Assembly: GCF_003352185.1 (NCBI RefSeq)
Contig: NZ_CP029608.1
Location: forward strand, 744,001 to 808,000
DNA: 64,000 bases
Direction of reading: 5' to 3'
Origin: Pseudomonas kribbensis
GTDB taxonomy: Bacteria > Pseudomonadota > Gammaproteobacteria > Pseudomonadales > Pseudomonadaceae
The notes beneath the pieces are model-generated. The model did not search any database and was not told the origin of the DNA. It worked only from the letters and a program-made list of their open reading frames with translations. The position numbers and the translations under genes are program-made. This document shows, piece by piece, positions 39,260 to 48,641 of this stretch; the stretch's first letter is position 1; each line of letters begins with the position of its first letter.

Positions 39260-39702
39260 AATTTCAGGCTCGAGCTGGCGGTCAGGTTGGTGGGCAGGCT
39301 GGGGACGGCGCCGACGCCCGGCAACACCAGAAACGGAATGACCTGATTGAGTTTGCTGACGGGGTAATTGACGCTGACGGTGAGCGTACCCTGCGTCGTG
39401 TCATAGACCGCTGAAGTGTCCACGCCGACCACCACGTTCAGGGCACTGGGCAGGCCTGAAAACTGCTGGGTCAGGGCGGCGTTGGCGGTGTTGACGACAA
39501 CTGTCGAGTAGTTGGGCGTCGTGGGATCGACCGCCACGCTGCGACGGACCGCTTCAGCGGTGGCCTGATTGAACGTCTGCATCAGTACGAACGGCAGGGC
39601 ATAGCTGACCAGGCCGTAAAACACCGCGAAAAAGATCACGAACACCAGGGCGAATTCGATCGCCACCGCGCCTTTTTGCGCCTTCCGAGAGCCGGTTTTC
39701 AT
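39256..39702 (-). CDS. TadE-like minor pseudopilin
   Basis: The ATG at 39702 gives 148 residues (an upstream GTG at 39726 would add 8). The start is KAQKGAVAIEFALVFVIFFAVFYG: Gly then a hydrophobic helix with Glu at +5, the pseudopilin form processed by the prepilin peptidase. The rest is a small beta-rich domain. It overlaps pprA by 4 bases on the same strand, so the two are co-translated. Its place matches PA4294. Confidence 0.8.
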   Translation of the reverse strand: MKTGSRKAQKGAVAIEFALVFVIFFAVFYGLVSYALPFVLMQTFNQATAEAVRRSVAVDPTTPNYSTVVVNTANAALTQQFSGLPSALNVVVGVDTSAVYDTTQGTLTVSVNYPVSKLNQVIPFLVLPGVGAVPSLPTNLTASSSLKF

Positions 39703-39777
39703 CCGTGCGTCTACCCTGACAGTCACTGCGTAGTATCAGCATAGAATCATTCAGCCAAAACGGACGGTTTTTACCGG

Positions 39778-40248
39778 ATGCAAAGCCTTGTTCTTCTGAT
39801 CTGGTTGACCTTGTGTGCGGCCCAGGATGTCCGGCAACGAAGGATCGCCAACGCCATGACGTTGGGTGTTGGCGCTCTGGCACTGGTTTATCTGCTGTAT
39901 TTCGGAACGACCTGGACGGGGGCCGCAGCGGAGCAGGGCGGCTGGGCCTGTCTGGTGGCGCTGGCGTTCACCCTGCCGGGATATTTCATGGGGCGCATGG
40001 GGGCCGGCGATGTGAAATTAATGACAGCCCTCGGCCTTGCGACGGACGGTCTGTCGTTGCTCGGGATTTTTATCGGCGCCGGCGTCGCAAGCGTTGTCTG
40101 GATCCTGCTGGCGCCAAGAGTCTGGCTGCATATGAGTCAAGGGCTTAGGCATCGTCTTCGATATATGGCGCCATCCATGTCAAAAAAGCTGCCATTTGCG
40201 CCGTTCGTGCTGATCGGTTTCCTGCTTGTACTACCTTGGATCCATTAG
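39778..40248 (+). CDS. fppA: FppA, Flp prepilin peptidase (TadV)
   Basis: The 156-residue membrane enzyme of the A24 aspartic family has both catalytic aspartates (AAQDVRQRRI near the N terminus, GRMGAGDVKLM about 80). It lacks the N-methylation domain of PilD and is the short, Flp-specific form. It cleaves the leader of Flp and of the TadE/TadG-type pseudopilins at the inner membrane. It is followed by pprB 125 bases on. Confidence 0.92.
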   Translation: MQSLVLLIWLTLCAAQDVRQRRIANAMTLGVGALALVYLLYFGTTWTGAAAEQGGWACLVALAFTLPGYFMGRMGAGDVKLMTALGLATDGLSLLGIFIGAGVASVVWILLAPRVWLHMSQGLRHRLRYMAPSMSKKLPFAPFVLIGFLLVLPWIH

Positions 40249-40373
40249 TCGCCAAACGCCACTAGTCTTATGTACATAGTCGGAAAGTGCGTCTACTTTC
40301 AAAGGTACTGGTTATACGGCCAACGGCTGACAGTACAGGAATGGTCAGTTTTGGCCCGGGCATGGAGTGGCAC

Positions 40374-41150
40374 GTGAACAAGCTTACATCTGCGGTAAAA
40401 GTCCTCGTTGTCGATGATCAGGCGCTGATCGTCGAGGAACTCTGTGAGTTCCTCGAGAGCAACGGCTATCGCTGTGTCCCCTGCGGGTCCGGCAAAGAGG
40501 CCGTCGAGCGTTTTGCCGAGGATCCGGCGATCGGTCTGGTGCTGTGCGACCTGCACATGCCGGACCTCGACGGCATTCAGTTGGTGCAGGAACTGCAGCG
40601 ACAGGCCGGCAAGGCGCGGGTGTTCGAAGCCATCATGCTCACCGGCCGCGCCGACAAGCAGGACGTGATCAAGGCACTGCGCGCCGGGATTGCCGACTAC
40701 TACCAGAAACCGGTCAACCTGGACGAACTGCTCGAAGGCCTGCAGCGTCAGGAGACGGTGCTGCAGGAGCGACAGAAAACCCTGCAATTGGGGCACCTGA
40801 ACCAGAAGCTGCAAGACCTGTCGTCGTCCATCGATGATCTGTATCAGGATCTGGACAAGGTGCGCCGCGGGCCGGCTCCCGTCAGCGAGCAGGCATCGGG
40901 TGACGCCGATGCGCTGGAGATCCCTGCCATCTTCAATCAGTTGTCACCGCGTCAACTGGACGTGGCGCGTCTGGTGGGCAAGGGGCAGACCAATTACCAG
41001 ATCGCCTGCGAGCTGGGCATCACCGAAAACACCGTCAAGCTTTACGTCTCGCAGGTGCTGCGCCTGACCCACATGCACAACCGCACCCAACTGGCGCTGG
41101 CCTTGTCGCCGAGTGCGGCGGCGTTGCGGCAGCGGGTAACCGCGCACTAG
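40374..41150 (+). CDS. pprB: PprB, LuxR-type response regulator
   Basis: GTG at 40374 is chosen because GGAG lies 6 bases before it; ATGs at 40341 and 40362 give slightly longer proteins with poor sites. Order: receiver (VLVVDDQ, phospho-site in VLCDLHMPDLDG), linker with a helical coil, and a LuxR-type helix-turn-helix (LSPRQLDVARLVGKGQTNYQIACELGITENTVK). It is the partner of PprA and expected to activate the tad genes and flp. Confidence 0.92.
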   Translation: MNKLTSAVKVLVVDDQALIVEELCEFLESNGYRCVPCGSGKEAVERFAEDPAIGLVLCDLHMPDLDGIQLVQELQRQAGKARVFEAIMLTGRADKQDVIKALRAGIADYYQKPVNLDELLEGLQRQETVLQERQKTLQLGHLNQKLQDLSSSIDDLYQDLDKVRRGPAPVSEQASGDADALEIPAIFNQLSPRQLDVARLVGKGQTNYQIACELGITENTVKLYVSQVLRLTHMHNRTQLALALSPSAAALRQRVTAH

Positions 41151-41187
41151 TCCGTTGTGCCTGGCCGCCATCGCGCGGCCAGGGACG

Positions 41188-41460
41188 TCAGTTCTTCCTC
41201 TCGATCTTGCCCCCGGCGTCGGGGTCATAGAAATCGGGGATGTCATATTTGTACTTCTTCAGCCAGCGCTGCATGGCCAGCTCACGCTCGGTCGCCGTGG
41301 CGGCTTGCGGATCGGGGGATGCGGCTTTGTTGCGGCTTTGCAGCAACAGCCAGCCTTCGGTTTCCTGCTGCTGGGCTGAGGCAGGGCCGGCGTCGATGGC
41401 CAGCGCGCCGAGCGGCAGGCTCAACAGACTCATGCAGCACAGTGTTTTGCAGATGTTCAT
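41188..41460 (-). CDS. DUF3613 exported small protein of the Tad locus
   Basis: The 90-residue protein has a signal peptide (cleavage near ALA/GPASA) and a charged C-terminal part (MQRWLKKYKYDIPDFYDPDAGG), the DUF3613 core. It is the last gene of the tad operon and matches PA4298 in position. The role is unknown. Confidence 0.8.
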   Translation of the reverse strand: MNICKTLCCMSLLSLPLGALAIDAGPASAQQQETEGWLLLQSRNKAASPDPQAATATERELAMQRWLKKYKYDIPDFYDPDAGGKIERKN

Positions 41461-41476
41461 GAGGCCTCCCTGAGTT

Positions 41477-42199
41477 TCACTTGATCGTCGCCGGTTGCGG
41501 GTCAGTCGCCACCGCGACCTGATTGCCGGTGGCAGGTTTTGCCTTGATCGGTGACTTGAGTTTTTCCGCCCGCTCCTGAGCGTCGGTGAACTGTTCCGGG
41601 GTCAGGTGGGCGCGACTGACGATTTCAGCGGCCTGCTGCCAGTTGTTCTGGTAGATCAGCAAGGTGATCAGGTTCAGCGTCGCCAATTGATTGTTCTGCT
41701 TGAGTTCGATGGCCGTGAGGAACTCGAAGCGCGCATCTTCGAGTCGCAGCTGATTGAGGTACACCACGCCCAGATCGTTGTGGATGTTTTCATTGGTCGG
41801 AGCCAGTCGCACGGCCCGCTGCAGGTGAGCCTGGGCCTGGCCGTTATCGCCGCGTGCGGCATACAGCTGACCCAGACCGTGTTCGGCGTCGGCGCTCAGG
41901 CAAGTGCCGAGCAGGCCGCGATACAGCGGTTCGGCTTCGCTGCGCCCCAGCAGACGATAGACCTTGGCCTTGCGCAGACGCACCTCCACGAGGTTGTCGG
42001 GCAAGCCCTGCAGGTTGGCCAGGCTGGCGTGCAGCTTGCCGTCATTGGCCAGATCGTCCACCAGATTCAGCGACAGCTCCTGCTCGGCGCTCAGCTTGCT
42101 GCAACTGGTGGGCGCCAGCATGGCGGTCCACGGCGCCTGACCATCGGTTGCGCAACCGCCCAGCAGCAACAGGCTTGCCACCACCATCAGTGCTTTCAT
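41477..42199 (-). CDS. tadD: TadD, TPR lipoprotein of the Tad system
   Basis: The ATG at 42199 has GGAGAG before it and gives 240 residues. A lipoprotein signal (LLLLGGC) is followed by TPR-like helical repeats (LGQLYAARGDNGQAQAHLQRAV, DLGVVYLNQLRLEDA). It is needed for secretin assembly or outer membrane stability in other Tad systems. It lies 16 bases downstream of tadC. Confidence 0.88.
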   Translation of the reverse strand: MKALMVVASLLLLGGCATDGQAPWTAMLAPTSCSKLSAEQELSLNLVDDLANDGKLHASLANLQGLPDNLVEVRLRKAKVYRLLGRSEAEPLYRGLLGTCLSADAEHGLGQLYAARGDNGQAQAHLQRAVRLAPTNENIHNDLGVVYLNQLRLEDARFEFLTAIELKQNNQLATLNLITLLIYQNNWQQAAEIVSRAHLTPEQFTDAQERAEKLKSPIKAKPATGNQVAVATDPQPATIK

Positions 42200-42214
42200 C
42201 AAACGCTCTCCATG

Positions 42215-43099
42215 TCAGGACGCAAACGCCCGGGTGATTGCGGTAAATCCGGGGCCCGCCAGTACGATCAGCAAGGCCGGAAACAGGAACAGCATCATGA
42301 CCACCGACATCTTCGCCGACATCTTCGAGATGTATTCCTGCAAGCGCGTCAGGCGTCGGTCATCCAGCAATTGTTTGAGCGCCAGCAGCGATTTCATTGC
42401 GCCGCCACCCTGTTGAATCAGTTGTTGCAGGATCACGCAGGTGTCGGTGAACTCATCCACCGCCAGCATCACCGCCGCCTTGTTCAGTTCCTGCCCGAGC
42501 TCCAGCCCCGAATCGACGCGGGCGAGGATCAGGCGCAATTCGCTGGTCAGTTCCGGCAGCAGCTTCTGCCCTTCGATGCTCAGCACGCGCAGTGCCTGTT
42601 CGACCGCCATGCCGGACTCGAACAGGATGCGCAGCAGAGGAATGAACGTCGAAACCTCCACCGAAATGATTTTTTGCCGCCGGGCGGCGGCATAGGCCAG
42701 CAGGCGCTTGGGCAGCAGGTAGCCCAGACCGGTGGCGAACATCGGCACCAGCCAGCCCTTGGGCGCCTGGGGAAAGAACACTTCCTGCAGAAACAAACCG
42801 ATGCCCAGTGCCAGTAACGGCGTGCCGATCTGGCACGCGGCAAACAGCGAGCGCTCACTGGCCCGGCGCCAGCCGAGGCGGTTGAGCAGGGTCTGGGTTT
42901 CGCTGTCCATGCTCACCGAACGCTGGCCGAACCGGCTGTTGCCCAGCGCTCGCAACAAGCTGCGCAAACGGCTCTCGCGCACCAGATGGCCCTGCAGGCG
43001 CTGGTTGACCTGCCGTACCCGGCGACGTTCGGTCAGCAAATGGTTGCCGACCAGCAAGAACGCCCCGAGCAGCAGCATGAGACTGGCCAGGATCACCAT
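42215..43099 (-). CDS. tadC: TadC, inner-membrane platform protein
   Basis: The ATG at 43099 gives 294 residues (a GTG at 43108 adds three). It has the type II secretion F-domain fold: N-terminal helix, two central helices and a C-terminal pair (ALRVLSIEGQKLLPELTSELRLI, VMMLFLFPALLIVLAGPGFTA). Together with TadB it forms the pilus platform on the TadA ATPase. Confidence 0.92.
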   Translation of the reverse strand: MVILASLMLLLGAFLLVGNHLLTERRRVRQVNQRLQGHLVRESRLRSLLRALGNSRFGQRSVSMDSETQTLLNRLGWRRASERSLFAACQIGTPLLALGIGLFLQEVFFPQAPKGWLVPMFATGLGYLLPKRLLAYAAARRQKIISVEVSTFIPLLRILFESGMAVEQALRVLSIEGQKLLPELTSELRLILARVDSGLELGQELNKAAVMLAVDEFTDTCVILQQLIQQGGGAMKSLLALKQLLDDRRLTRLQEYISKMSAKMSVVMMLFLFPALLIVLAGPGFTAITRAFAS

Positions 43100-43100
43100 C

Positions 43101-43985
43101 TCAGACACTCCTCAACATGCGCCACAGCGCCAGGCTGCCGATGACCTGCAACACCACTGCGATGATCAGCATGGTCTGGCCGCCGGGGTCTTTCCACATG
43201 CCGAGCATGTAACCGGGATTGGTCAGCATGAAGTAGCTGACGATGATCACCGGCAGCGATCCCAGCACCCACGCGGTCAGGCGGGTTTCGCCGGTCAGGG
43301 CGCGCAACTGGCGGGCGCCCTGATCGCGTTCGCGGATCAGCTTGATCAGGTTTTCCAGCAACTCGCTGGCATTGCCGCCGTAGCGGTGATTGACCTTCAG
43401 GCCCAGGGCGAACATGCGCAGTTCGTCCTGTTCGTAGAGCTCGGCGAAGTCGCTCACCGCATCTGGCAGGTTCACCCCCAGTTGCACGTTGCGCTGGACC
43501 CGGCCCATTGCGGTCTTCAGCGGATCCTCGCTGGAGTCGATGCCACCCAGCACGGCATCGTTCAGGGTGCGCCCGGATTTGAGGCTGCGCACCGTGTGGT
43601 CCAGCAACTGCGGCAGTTGCTCGATCATGCGGTTGAGCCGGCGGCGATACAGCCAGGCGATGTACAGGCGCAACACCAGGGGCGGCGCCAGCATCATGAT
43701 CAGCAGGCCGATCCACTCGGCGGTCAGGTAACCCAGCATCATCGCGATGGCCCATAACGCCAGCCACAACCCCAGACGCTCGCCGGGGCGGCCCAGGCCG
43801 GCCCGCAGGAACATGCGTTCGAGTCCCGTCCAAGTAGTTTTGCCGGGGGCTGTCTGCGGTTGCCCGGCAGCCAGTCGCGTGAGCACCCGTTCGTTGGCGG
43901 TCTTGCGCACGCCATGCAGGAACAGGCGAATCGACAGCCCCAGCAGCATCAGGCAAATGACGATGAGAATCACCGGCCCCATCAT
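43101..43985 (-). CDS. tadB: TadB, inner-membrane platform protein
   Basis: The 294-residue paralogue of TadC has a T2SSF domain (DAVLGGIDSSEDPLKTAMGRVQRN, FALGLKVNHRYGGNASELLENL) and flanking membrane helices. The start has two ATGs at 43985 and 43982. The tadB stop (43101-43103) lies immediately before the tadC start, so the pair is tightly coupled. Confidence 0.93.
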   Translation of the reverse strand: MMGPVILIVICLMLLGLSIRLFLHGVRKTANERVLTRLAAGQPQTAPGKTTWTGLERMFLRAGLGRPGERLGLWLALWAIAMMLGYLTAEWIGLLIMMLAPPLVLRLYIAWLYRRRLNRMIEQLPQLLDHTVRSLKSGRTLNDAVLGGIDSSEDPLKTAMGRVQRNVQLGVNLPDAVSDFAELYEQDELRMFALGLKVNHRYGGNASELLENLIKLIRERDQGARQLRALTGETRLTAWVLGSLPVIIVSYFMLTNPGYMLGMWKDPGGQTMLIIAVVLQVIGSLALWRMLRSV

Positions 43986-44003
43986 GACGAAAGCTCCATG
44001 CGC

Positions 44004-45272
44004 TCAGCCCAGGCTCGACTCGTGCCGCAACTTGTCGCCGGCCGGGTTGACCGCTTCGCGAAGGAAGCCGAACCCGGTGCGTCGATCGAGGCGGAACAAG
44101 GTGTTGGTGACGTAGATGTCTTCGCGCACGCCGACCACTTCCACCACCTCGCTCACGCAGCGGCGGCCGTCGGGCATGCGGGTCAACTGGATGATCATGT
44201 CGAGTGCGGCACAGATCATTTGCCGCAACGTGCGTTCGGCCACCGTGCGACCGGTCAGGCCGACCAGGGTTTCCAGACGCAGCAACGCATCCTGGGCATT
44301 GTTGGCGTGGACCGTGCTCATCGAACCGTCGTGGCCGGTGTTCATCGCCGTGAGCACGTCGAGCACTTCGACGCCACGGATCTCGCCGAGGATGATCCGG
44401 TCCGGGCGCATCCGCAGGGCGTTGCGGATCAGGTCGCTGGCCTTGACCTCGCCATGGCCCTCGGCGTTCGGCGGCCGGGTTTCCAGGCGCACCACGTGCG
44501 GGTGGCCGAGCTGCAGTTCGGCGACGTCCTCGATGGTCACCAGCCGTTCATGGGGGTTGATCAACTGACTGAGAATGTTCAACAGCGTGGTCTTGCCGGT
44601 GCCGGTGCCGCCGCTGATCAGGATGTTGCAGCGTTTGCCCACGGCCTCCTGGAAGCAATCGAAGATCGCCAGGTCGATGGTCTGCATGGCGATCAGGTCG
44701 CTGCTCTTGAGCATGTCCTTGCGGAATTTCCGGATCGACAGACACGGCCCGTCGAGGGCGATCGGCGGGATGATCGCGTTGACCCGGCTGCCGTCGGGCA
44801 GGCGCGCATCGACCATCGGCGACGACTCGTCAAGCCGTCGCCCGAGCGGCGCGAGAATGCGCTGCATGACCCGTTCGACGTGGTGCGCATCGATGAAGCG
44901 CAGGTCGCTCTGGTGCAGCACGCCATCGCGCTCGATGAACACCCGGTGCGGGCCGTTGACCAGAATTTCGGTCACGGCGCTGTCGCGCAGCAACACTTCC
45001 AGCGGGCCGAAACCGGTCAGCTCATCGACGATTTCTTCCGCCAGCCGCTCCATCTCGTAGCGGGAAATCGCCAGGTGCAAACGGGCGATGTATTCGGCGA
45101 CCTTGTCGGTGACGAACTGCGCCAGCAGTTGCCGCGAACCTTCCAGCAGGTTTTTCCCGGACTCCTCGATGGCATCGATGATGTAGCGATGCAGGACCAG
45201 TTTCAGGCCTTCGTGGTCGGTGTTGCCCGACTGACCGCGAGCCGGGGCACCGAAGAGTTTTTCCGGACTCAT
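44004..45272 (-). CDS. tadA: TadA, pilus assembly ATPase (CpaF family)
   Basis: The 422-residue hexameric ATPase drives Flp polymerisation. It has Walker A GGTGTGKTTLLN (K227), the Asp-box and Walker B region RPDRIILGEIRGVEVLDVL and a His-box (HDGSMSTVHANNAQDALLRLE). It lies 19 bases upstream of tadB and overlaps tadZ by four bases. Confidence 0.96.
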   Translation of the reverse strand: MSPEKLFGAPARGQSGNTDHEGLKLVLHRYIIDAIEESGKNLLEGSRQLLAQFVTDKVAEYIARLHLAISRYEMERLAEEIVDELTGFGPLEVLLRDSAVTEILVNGPHRVFIERDGVLHQSDLRFIDAHHVERVMQRILAPLGRRLDESSPMVDARLPDGSRVNAIIPPIALDGPCLSIRKFRKDMLKSSDLIAMQTIDLAIFDCFQEAVGKRCNILISGGTGTGKTTLLNILSQLINPHERLVTIEDVAELQLGHPHVVRLETRPPNAEGHGEVKASDLIRNALRMRPDRIILGEIRGVEVLDVLTAMNTGHDGSMSTVHANNAQDALLRLETLVGLTGRTVAERTLRQMICAALDMIIQLTRMPDGRRCVSEVVEVVGVREDIYVTNTLFRLDRRTGFGFLREAVNPAGDKLRHESSLG

Positions 45273-46459
45273 GAGCTGCCCCGCAACCGGTCGAACCAGG
45301 TGACCTTGGGTTTGGCCAGGCCTTCGGAGCGTTTGGCCAGCCGTTCGCCAAGCGCCCGCAGGCTCTGGGTGAGTTTTTCCCGGGGAGCCAGTTCAAACAG
45401 GCTCACGCCCTGATTCTTGGCATTCAGACGCAGCTCCGGACTCAGGGCCAGCACGGCGATCACTTCCAGATTGAAGGTCTTGCCGAGGGTGTCCGCATCC
45501 GGCGCAACGTTGCTCAGATAGCGGTCGACCAACAGCCGTCCGTGATCGAGCTTCATGCCTTTTTCCCGCCACAGGTTGAACATTGCCAGGTTGCGCCGGC
45601 AATTGAGCACGTTCTGGTCGGTGTACCAGATCAGCTTGTCGCAATGGCTGACAAAGGTGCGCAAGGCTTCGCTGTCTGGCTGGCCGGTGAGGTTCACGAC
45701 AATGTGCTGGAAGTGCTGGCGCAAGGCGCTGAGCAGCATGTACAGCTCGGCGGCGCTGGTGCTTTCCAGCGGTTCGTCATTGTCGGCGTAGGCGAGAATC
45801 CGCAGCCCGGATTCGGCGCTGGTGAAGGCGCTGTCGATCAACGTCGCATCGAGCCTGCGCAAATGGCGCAAGGCATCGCCGAAGTGGAACGAGCTCTCCA
45901 GCCCCAGCAGCGCCAGACTGTCGCCACGGGGCAGGCCAAGGTCCAGCAGCAGCGTCTGTTGCCCGCTCTTTTGCACCACCAGCGCCATATGGTTGGACAA
46001 CAGCGCGCCGTCGGAACTGCTCTGCACGCCGTACAGCACCGTCAGGCCACCCAGTTGCGTGTTGTGGGTCACCGGCGGCATGCGTTTGCTCAAGCGACGT
46101 ACCAGCCCGGCCACTTCGCTGGAGCGCGAACCGTAGGCGACAAAATCCCGTGCGCCGGCGCGCATGGCGTTGAGCACCAACTGATTGTCCATGCCGTCGC
46201 CAAGGGCGACGATCGCCAGCATCGGCTTGGCCTCCAGCGCGCCTTCGATCAACGCGCTCTGGGCTACCACGTGTTCACGGTCGAGGCCGACGAACACCAG
46301 GCTGGCGAAGGTGACATCCACCAGCGCGAGCAATTCATCGAGGCTGCCGGTACCGGCGCTGACCACTTGACCCAGCGGCGCGAGCGCACTTTGCAGCCAT
46401 TCCAGATCGGTGCTGTTGCGGGTGATGGCGAGAAAGGTCTGGCTCAGGCTCTGGCTCAT
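45269..46459 (-). CDS. tadZ: TadZ, pole-localising receiver/MinD-like protein (CpaE family)
   Basis: The 396-residue protein has an N-terminal atypical receiver (1-140) and a MinD/ParA-like domain (about 145-380). The Walker A position reads VQSSSDGALLS, which lacks the conserved lysine, so ATP binding may be lost or altered. It helps position the Tad machine in the cell. It overlaps tadA and rcpA by four bases each. Confidence 0.88.
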   Translation of the reverse strand: MSQSLSQTFLAITRNSTDLEWLQSALAPLGQVVSAGTGSLDELLALVDVTFASLVFVGLDREHVVAQSALIEGALEAKPMLAIVALGDGMDNQLVLNAMRAGARDFVAYGSRSSEVAGLVRRLSKRMPPVTHNTQLGGLTVLYGVQSSSDGALLSNHMALVVQKSGQQTLLLDLGLPRGDSLALLGLESSFHFGDALRHLRRLDATLIDSAFTSAESGLRILAYADNDEPLESTSAAELYMLLSALRQHFQHIVVNLTGQPDSEALRTFVSHCDKLIWYTDQNVLNCRRNLAMFNLWREKGMKLDHGRLLVDRYLSNVAPDADTLGKTFNLEVIAVLALSPELRLNAKNQGVSLFELAPREKLTQSLRALGERLAKRSEGLAKPKVTWFDRLRGSS

Positions 46460-47703
46460 TGGGACAACCCGCTGCGCTTGTCGAAGTTGCCGTTCTCCAT
46501 GAAGAACATGCGATAGAAGTTCGGGTCGTAGTTGCGCAGTTTTTCTCCCGGCAGCGACGGCAGTTGCGCCTCCGCCGACAGTGGACGCACCAGATGCGGG
46601 GTGACGATCATCAGCAGCTCGCGCTCTTCGCGTTTGATCTGCGAGCTTTTGAAAAACGCCCCGAGCACCGGGATATCGCCCAGCCCCGGAAACTTGTCGA
46701 CCTGGGAACTGTTGGTGGTGCTGATCAGGCCGCTGATGACAAAGCTCTCGCCATCGGCGAGGGAAATGCTGGTGTCGGTGCGGCGGATGGTCAGGGCCGG
46801 CACCGTGGTGCCGGCGATCTGCACCGCATTGCTGAAGTCCAGTTCGCTGACTTCCGGTGCGACCTTCAGGGCGATGCGGTCGTGGCTGATGATCGTGGGC
46901 GTCAGGGTCAGGCGGATGCCGAACTCCTTGTACTCGATGGACACACTGTCGCTGCCGGAGCTGGGGACCGGAATCGGGATCTGGCCACCGGCAAGGAAGC
47001 TCGCGCTCTGCCCGTTCAGCGCCACCAGGCTTGGCCGTGCCAGGGTGTAGGCGAAACCGCTGCCTTCAAGGGCGTTGATGATCGCCATGGTATTGCCGCC
47101 GATCCACGAGAAGTTGAACAGCGAGTTGTCCACCGGCAGTCGTGGTTGCGGCACGCCATCGATGGGCGGCAGTGTCCCGGGGGAACCGAACAGGAAATTG
47201 CCGCGGGTGCCGATCAGCTTGGCCGAGGCCTGCTTGAGTTTGGTGCGGCTGACTTCAACGAAACGAATGTCGGTCTGTACCTGCGAAGGCAGCTGCGCGT
47301 CATCTGAAGGCAACGGGCCGGCGCCAGTGAGGGCGTTCGTGGCAGCACCCTGGACAAATACCATGCTCTGGCGCGGCTCGCTGGAGCAGCCGGTCCAGAC
47401 CATCAGACTGGTGGCGCCGGGGGCTACACCCGTGAGCAGGAACGACGAGTTGCCGGTGGCGTGCACGTCGGCGATTTTCGGATCGCCAATGGCCAGGCGG
47501 GTGATTGCCACCGGCGATTGCAGATCCTTTTGCCAGCCTTCATTGACTTCGATTACCGGCGGCAAACGGCTCAGGGCCGAGCAATTGCCGGTGGCCGCCT
47601 GGGCGGCATTGATCGACAGTCCCGTCAACAGCAAGGCCCGGAGCAGGGGATTGAAGGTCGGCCAGAAACGACTCTGCATGCACTTGGATCCTTGCTCTGT
47701 CAT
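46456..47703 (-). CDS. rcpA: RcpA, Tad secretin
   Basis: The outer-membrane channel of the Tad pilus. The ATG at 47703 overlaps rcpC by four bases, as elsewhere in this operon, and gives 415 residues; an ATG at 47679 with AAGGA before it gives the same signal peptide 8 residues shorter. An N-domain (VNEGWQKDLQSP, IADVHATGNSSFLLTG) is followed by the secretin core (ATGGQIPIP-like FLAGGQIPIPVPSSG; IALKVAPEVSELDF; FVISGLIS; PGLGDIPVLGAFFKSS). Confidence 0.95.
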   Translation of the reverse strand: MTEQGSKCMQSRFWPTFNPLLRALLLTGLSINAAQAATGNCSALSRLPPVIEVNEGWQKDLQSPVAITRLAIGDPKIADVHATGNSSFLLTGVAPGATSLMVWTGCSSEPRQSMVFVQGAATNALTGAGPLPSDDAQLPSQVQTDIRFVEVSRTKLKQASAKLIGTRGNFLFGSPGTLPPIDGVPQPRLPVDNSLFNFSWIGGNTMAIINALEGSGFAYTLARPSLVALNGQSASFLAGGQIPIPVPSSGSDSVSIEYKEFGIRLTLTPTIISHDRIALKVAPEVSELDFSNAVQIAGTTVPALTIRRTDTSISLADGESFVISGLISTTNSSQVDKFPGLGDIPVLGAFFKSSQIKREERELLMIVTPHLVRPLSAEAQLPSLPGEKLRNYDPNFYRMFFMENGNFDKRSGLSQ

Positions 47704-48641
47704 GGGTTCTGTTGGGTGATCTGATTGCCGCGAATCACTTCCACCGCCGGCCGCGTTGCACTGCTGTGCTCGCCGCTGGGCGGGATTTTCGGCGCAGCGC
47801 CCAGCGCAAGCTGGGTGAACTGGAAGAGTTGGCTGTTGGCGGCCACCAGTTTGTCCGGTGCCTGGTTTTCGCCGGCCCAGTATTTGGCCAGGCGCTGTTC
47901 CTCACTGCTGCGCACCGCCAGGCGCAACGTCCCGACCTGAGTGGCGAGCATCATCCGGCTCAGCAGTTGTTCCGGCACCGCCAGCACCACGGTGCGCGCG
48001 GTGAGTCGGCGCTGATCCTGTTTGAGTTTGTCGTCGGCGCTCAGCGCGGGTGTGGCCGGCTGACCGTCGTTGGTCAGGCCGTACTGTTCGCCGACGCCGA
48101 GTACGCGCATCGCCGGCACCACAATCTGCGCTGACTGTTGCGGATTGCTGGCGTCCTGACGCAGGTACAGCAACACATCGACGTAATCGCCGGGCATCAG
48201 TTGCCCGGCGGCACCGATGACTTCATCGACCGACACCGCCAGCGCGCGCTCGTCGCTGTGGATCATGCGCGCCAGCGCGCCGCCCGCTTCGAAGCTTTCA
48301 GCGTTGAGCCAGGTGCCGGCACTCAGGTGGCGCCATGGTGTGCGGCCCACGGCCTGATCGATGGCACTCAGGCTGCCGGCGGGGGCGCTGCGCAGTTTCT
48401 CGATGGCCAGGTCGGCGGCGGTGAGCGGGGTGAACGGCGGTACGTCATGCACCAGCACCACCACTGGCTGGCGGGTCTGGTCTTCGGCGGCGGCGACGGT
48501 CTTTTCCACGGTGACCACCGCAGGCGCCGGTGCCTCGGCAACCGGTGCCGGTTGCCGGCTGAGCACCAGGCCCCAGTAGCCGACGACGATGGCCCCCAGC
48601 AGAAGCACGGCGGCAAGACCCATGGTGACACGACTGTTCAT
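47700..48641 (-). CDS. rcpC: RcpC, Flp pilus assembly protein (CpaB family)
   Basis: The 313-residue protein has an N-terminal membrane helix (VTMGLAAVLLLGAIVVGYWG), a Pro/Ala linker, and a SAF/CpaB domain (VPPFTPLTAADLAIEKL, LMPGDYVDVLLYL, ARTVVLAVPEQ). It is thought to stabilise the secretin and link it to the cell wall. It is first gene of the long leftward tad operon that runs to the DUF3613 gene. Confidence 0.93.
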   Translation of the reverse strand: MNSRVTMGLAAVLLLGAIVVGYWGLVLSRQPAPVAEAPAPAVVTVEKTVAAAEDQTRQPVVVLVHDVPPFTPLTAADLAIEKLRSAPAGSLSAIDQAVGRTPWRHLSAGTWLNAESFEAGGALARMIHSDERALAVSVDEVIGAAGQLMPGDYVDVLLYLRQDASNPQQSAQIVVPAMRVLGVGEQYGLTNDGQPATPALSADDKLKQDQRRLTARTVVLAVPEQLLSRMMLATQVGTLRLAVRSSEEQRLAKYWAGENQAPDKLVAANSQLFQFTQLALGAAPKIPPSGEHSSATRPAVEVIRGNQITQQNP

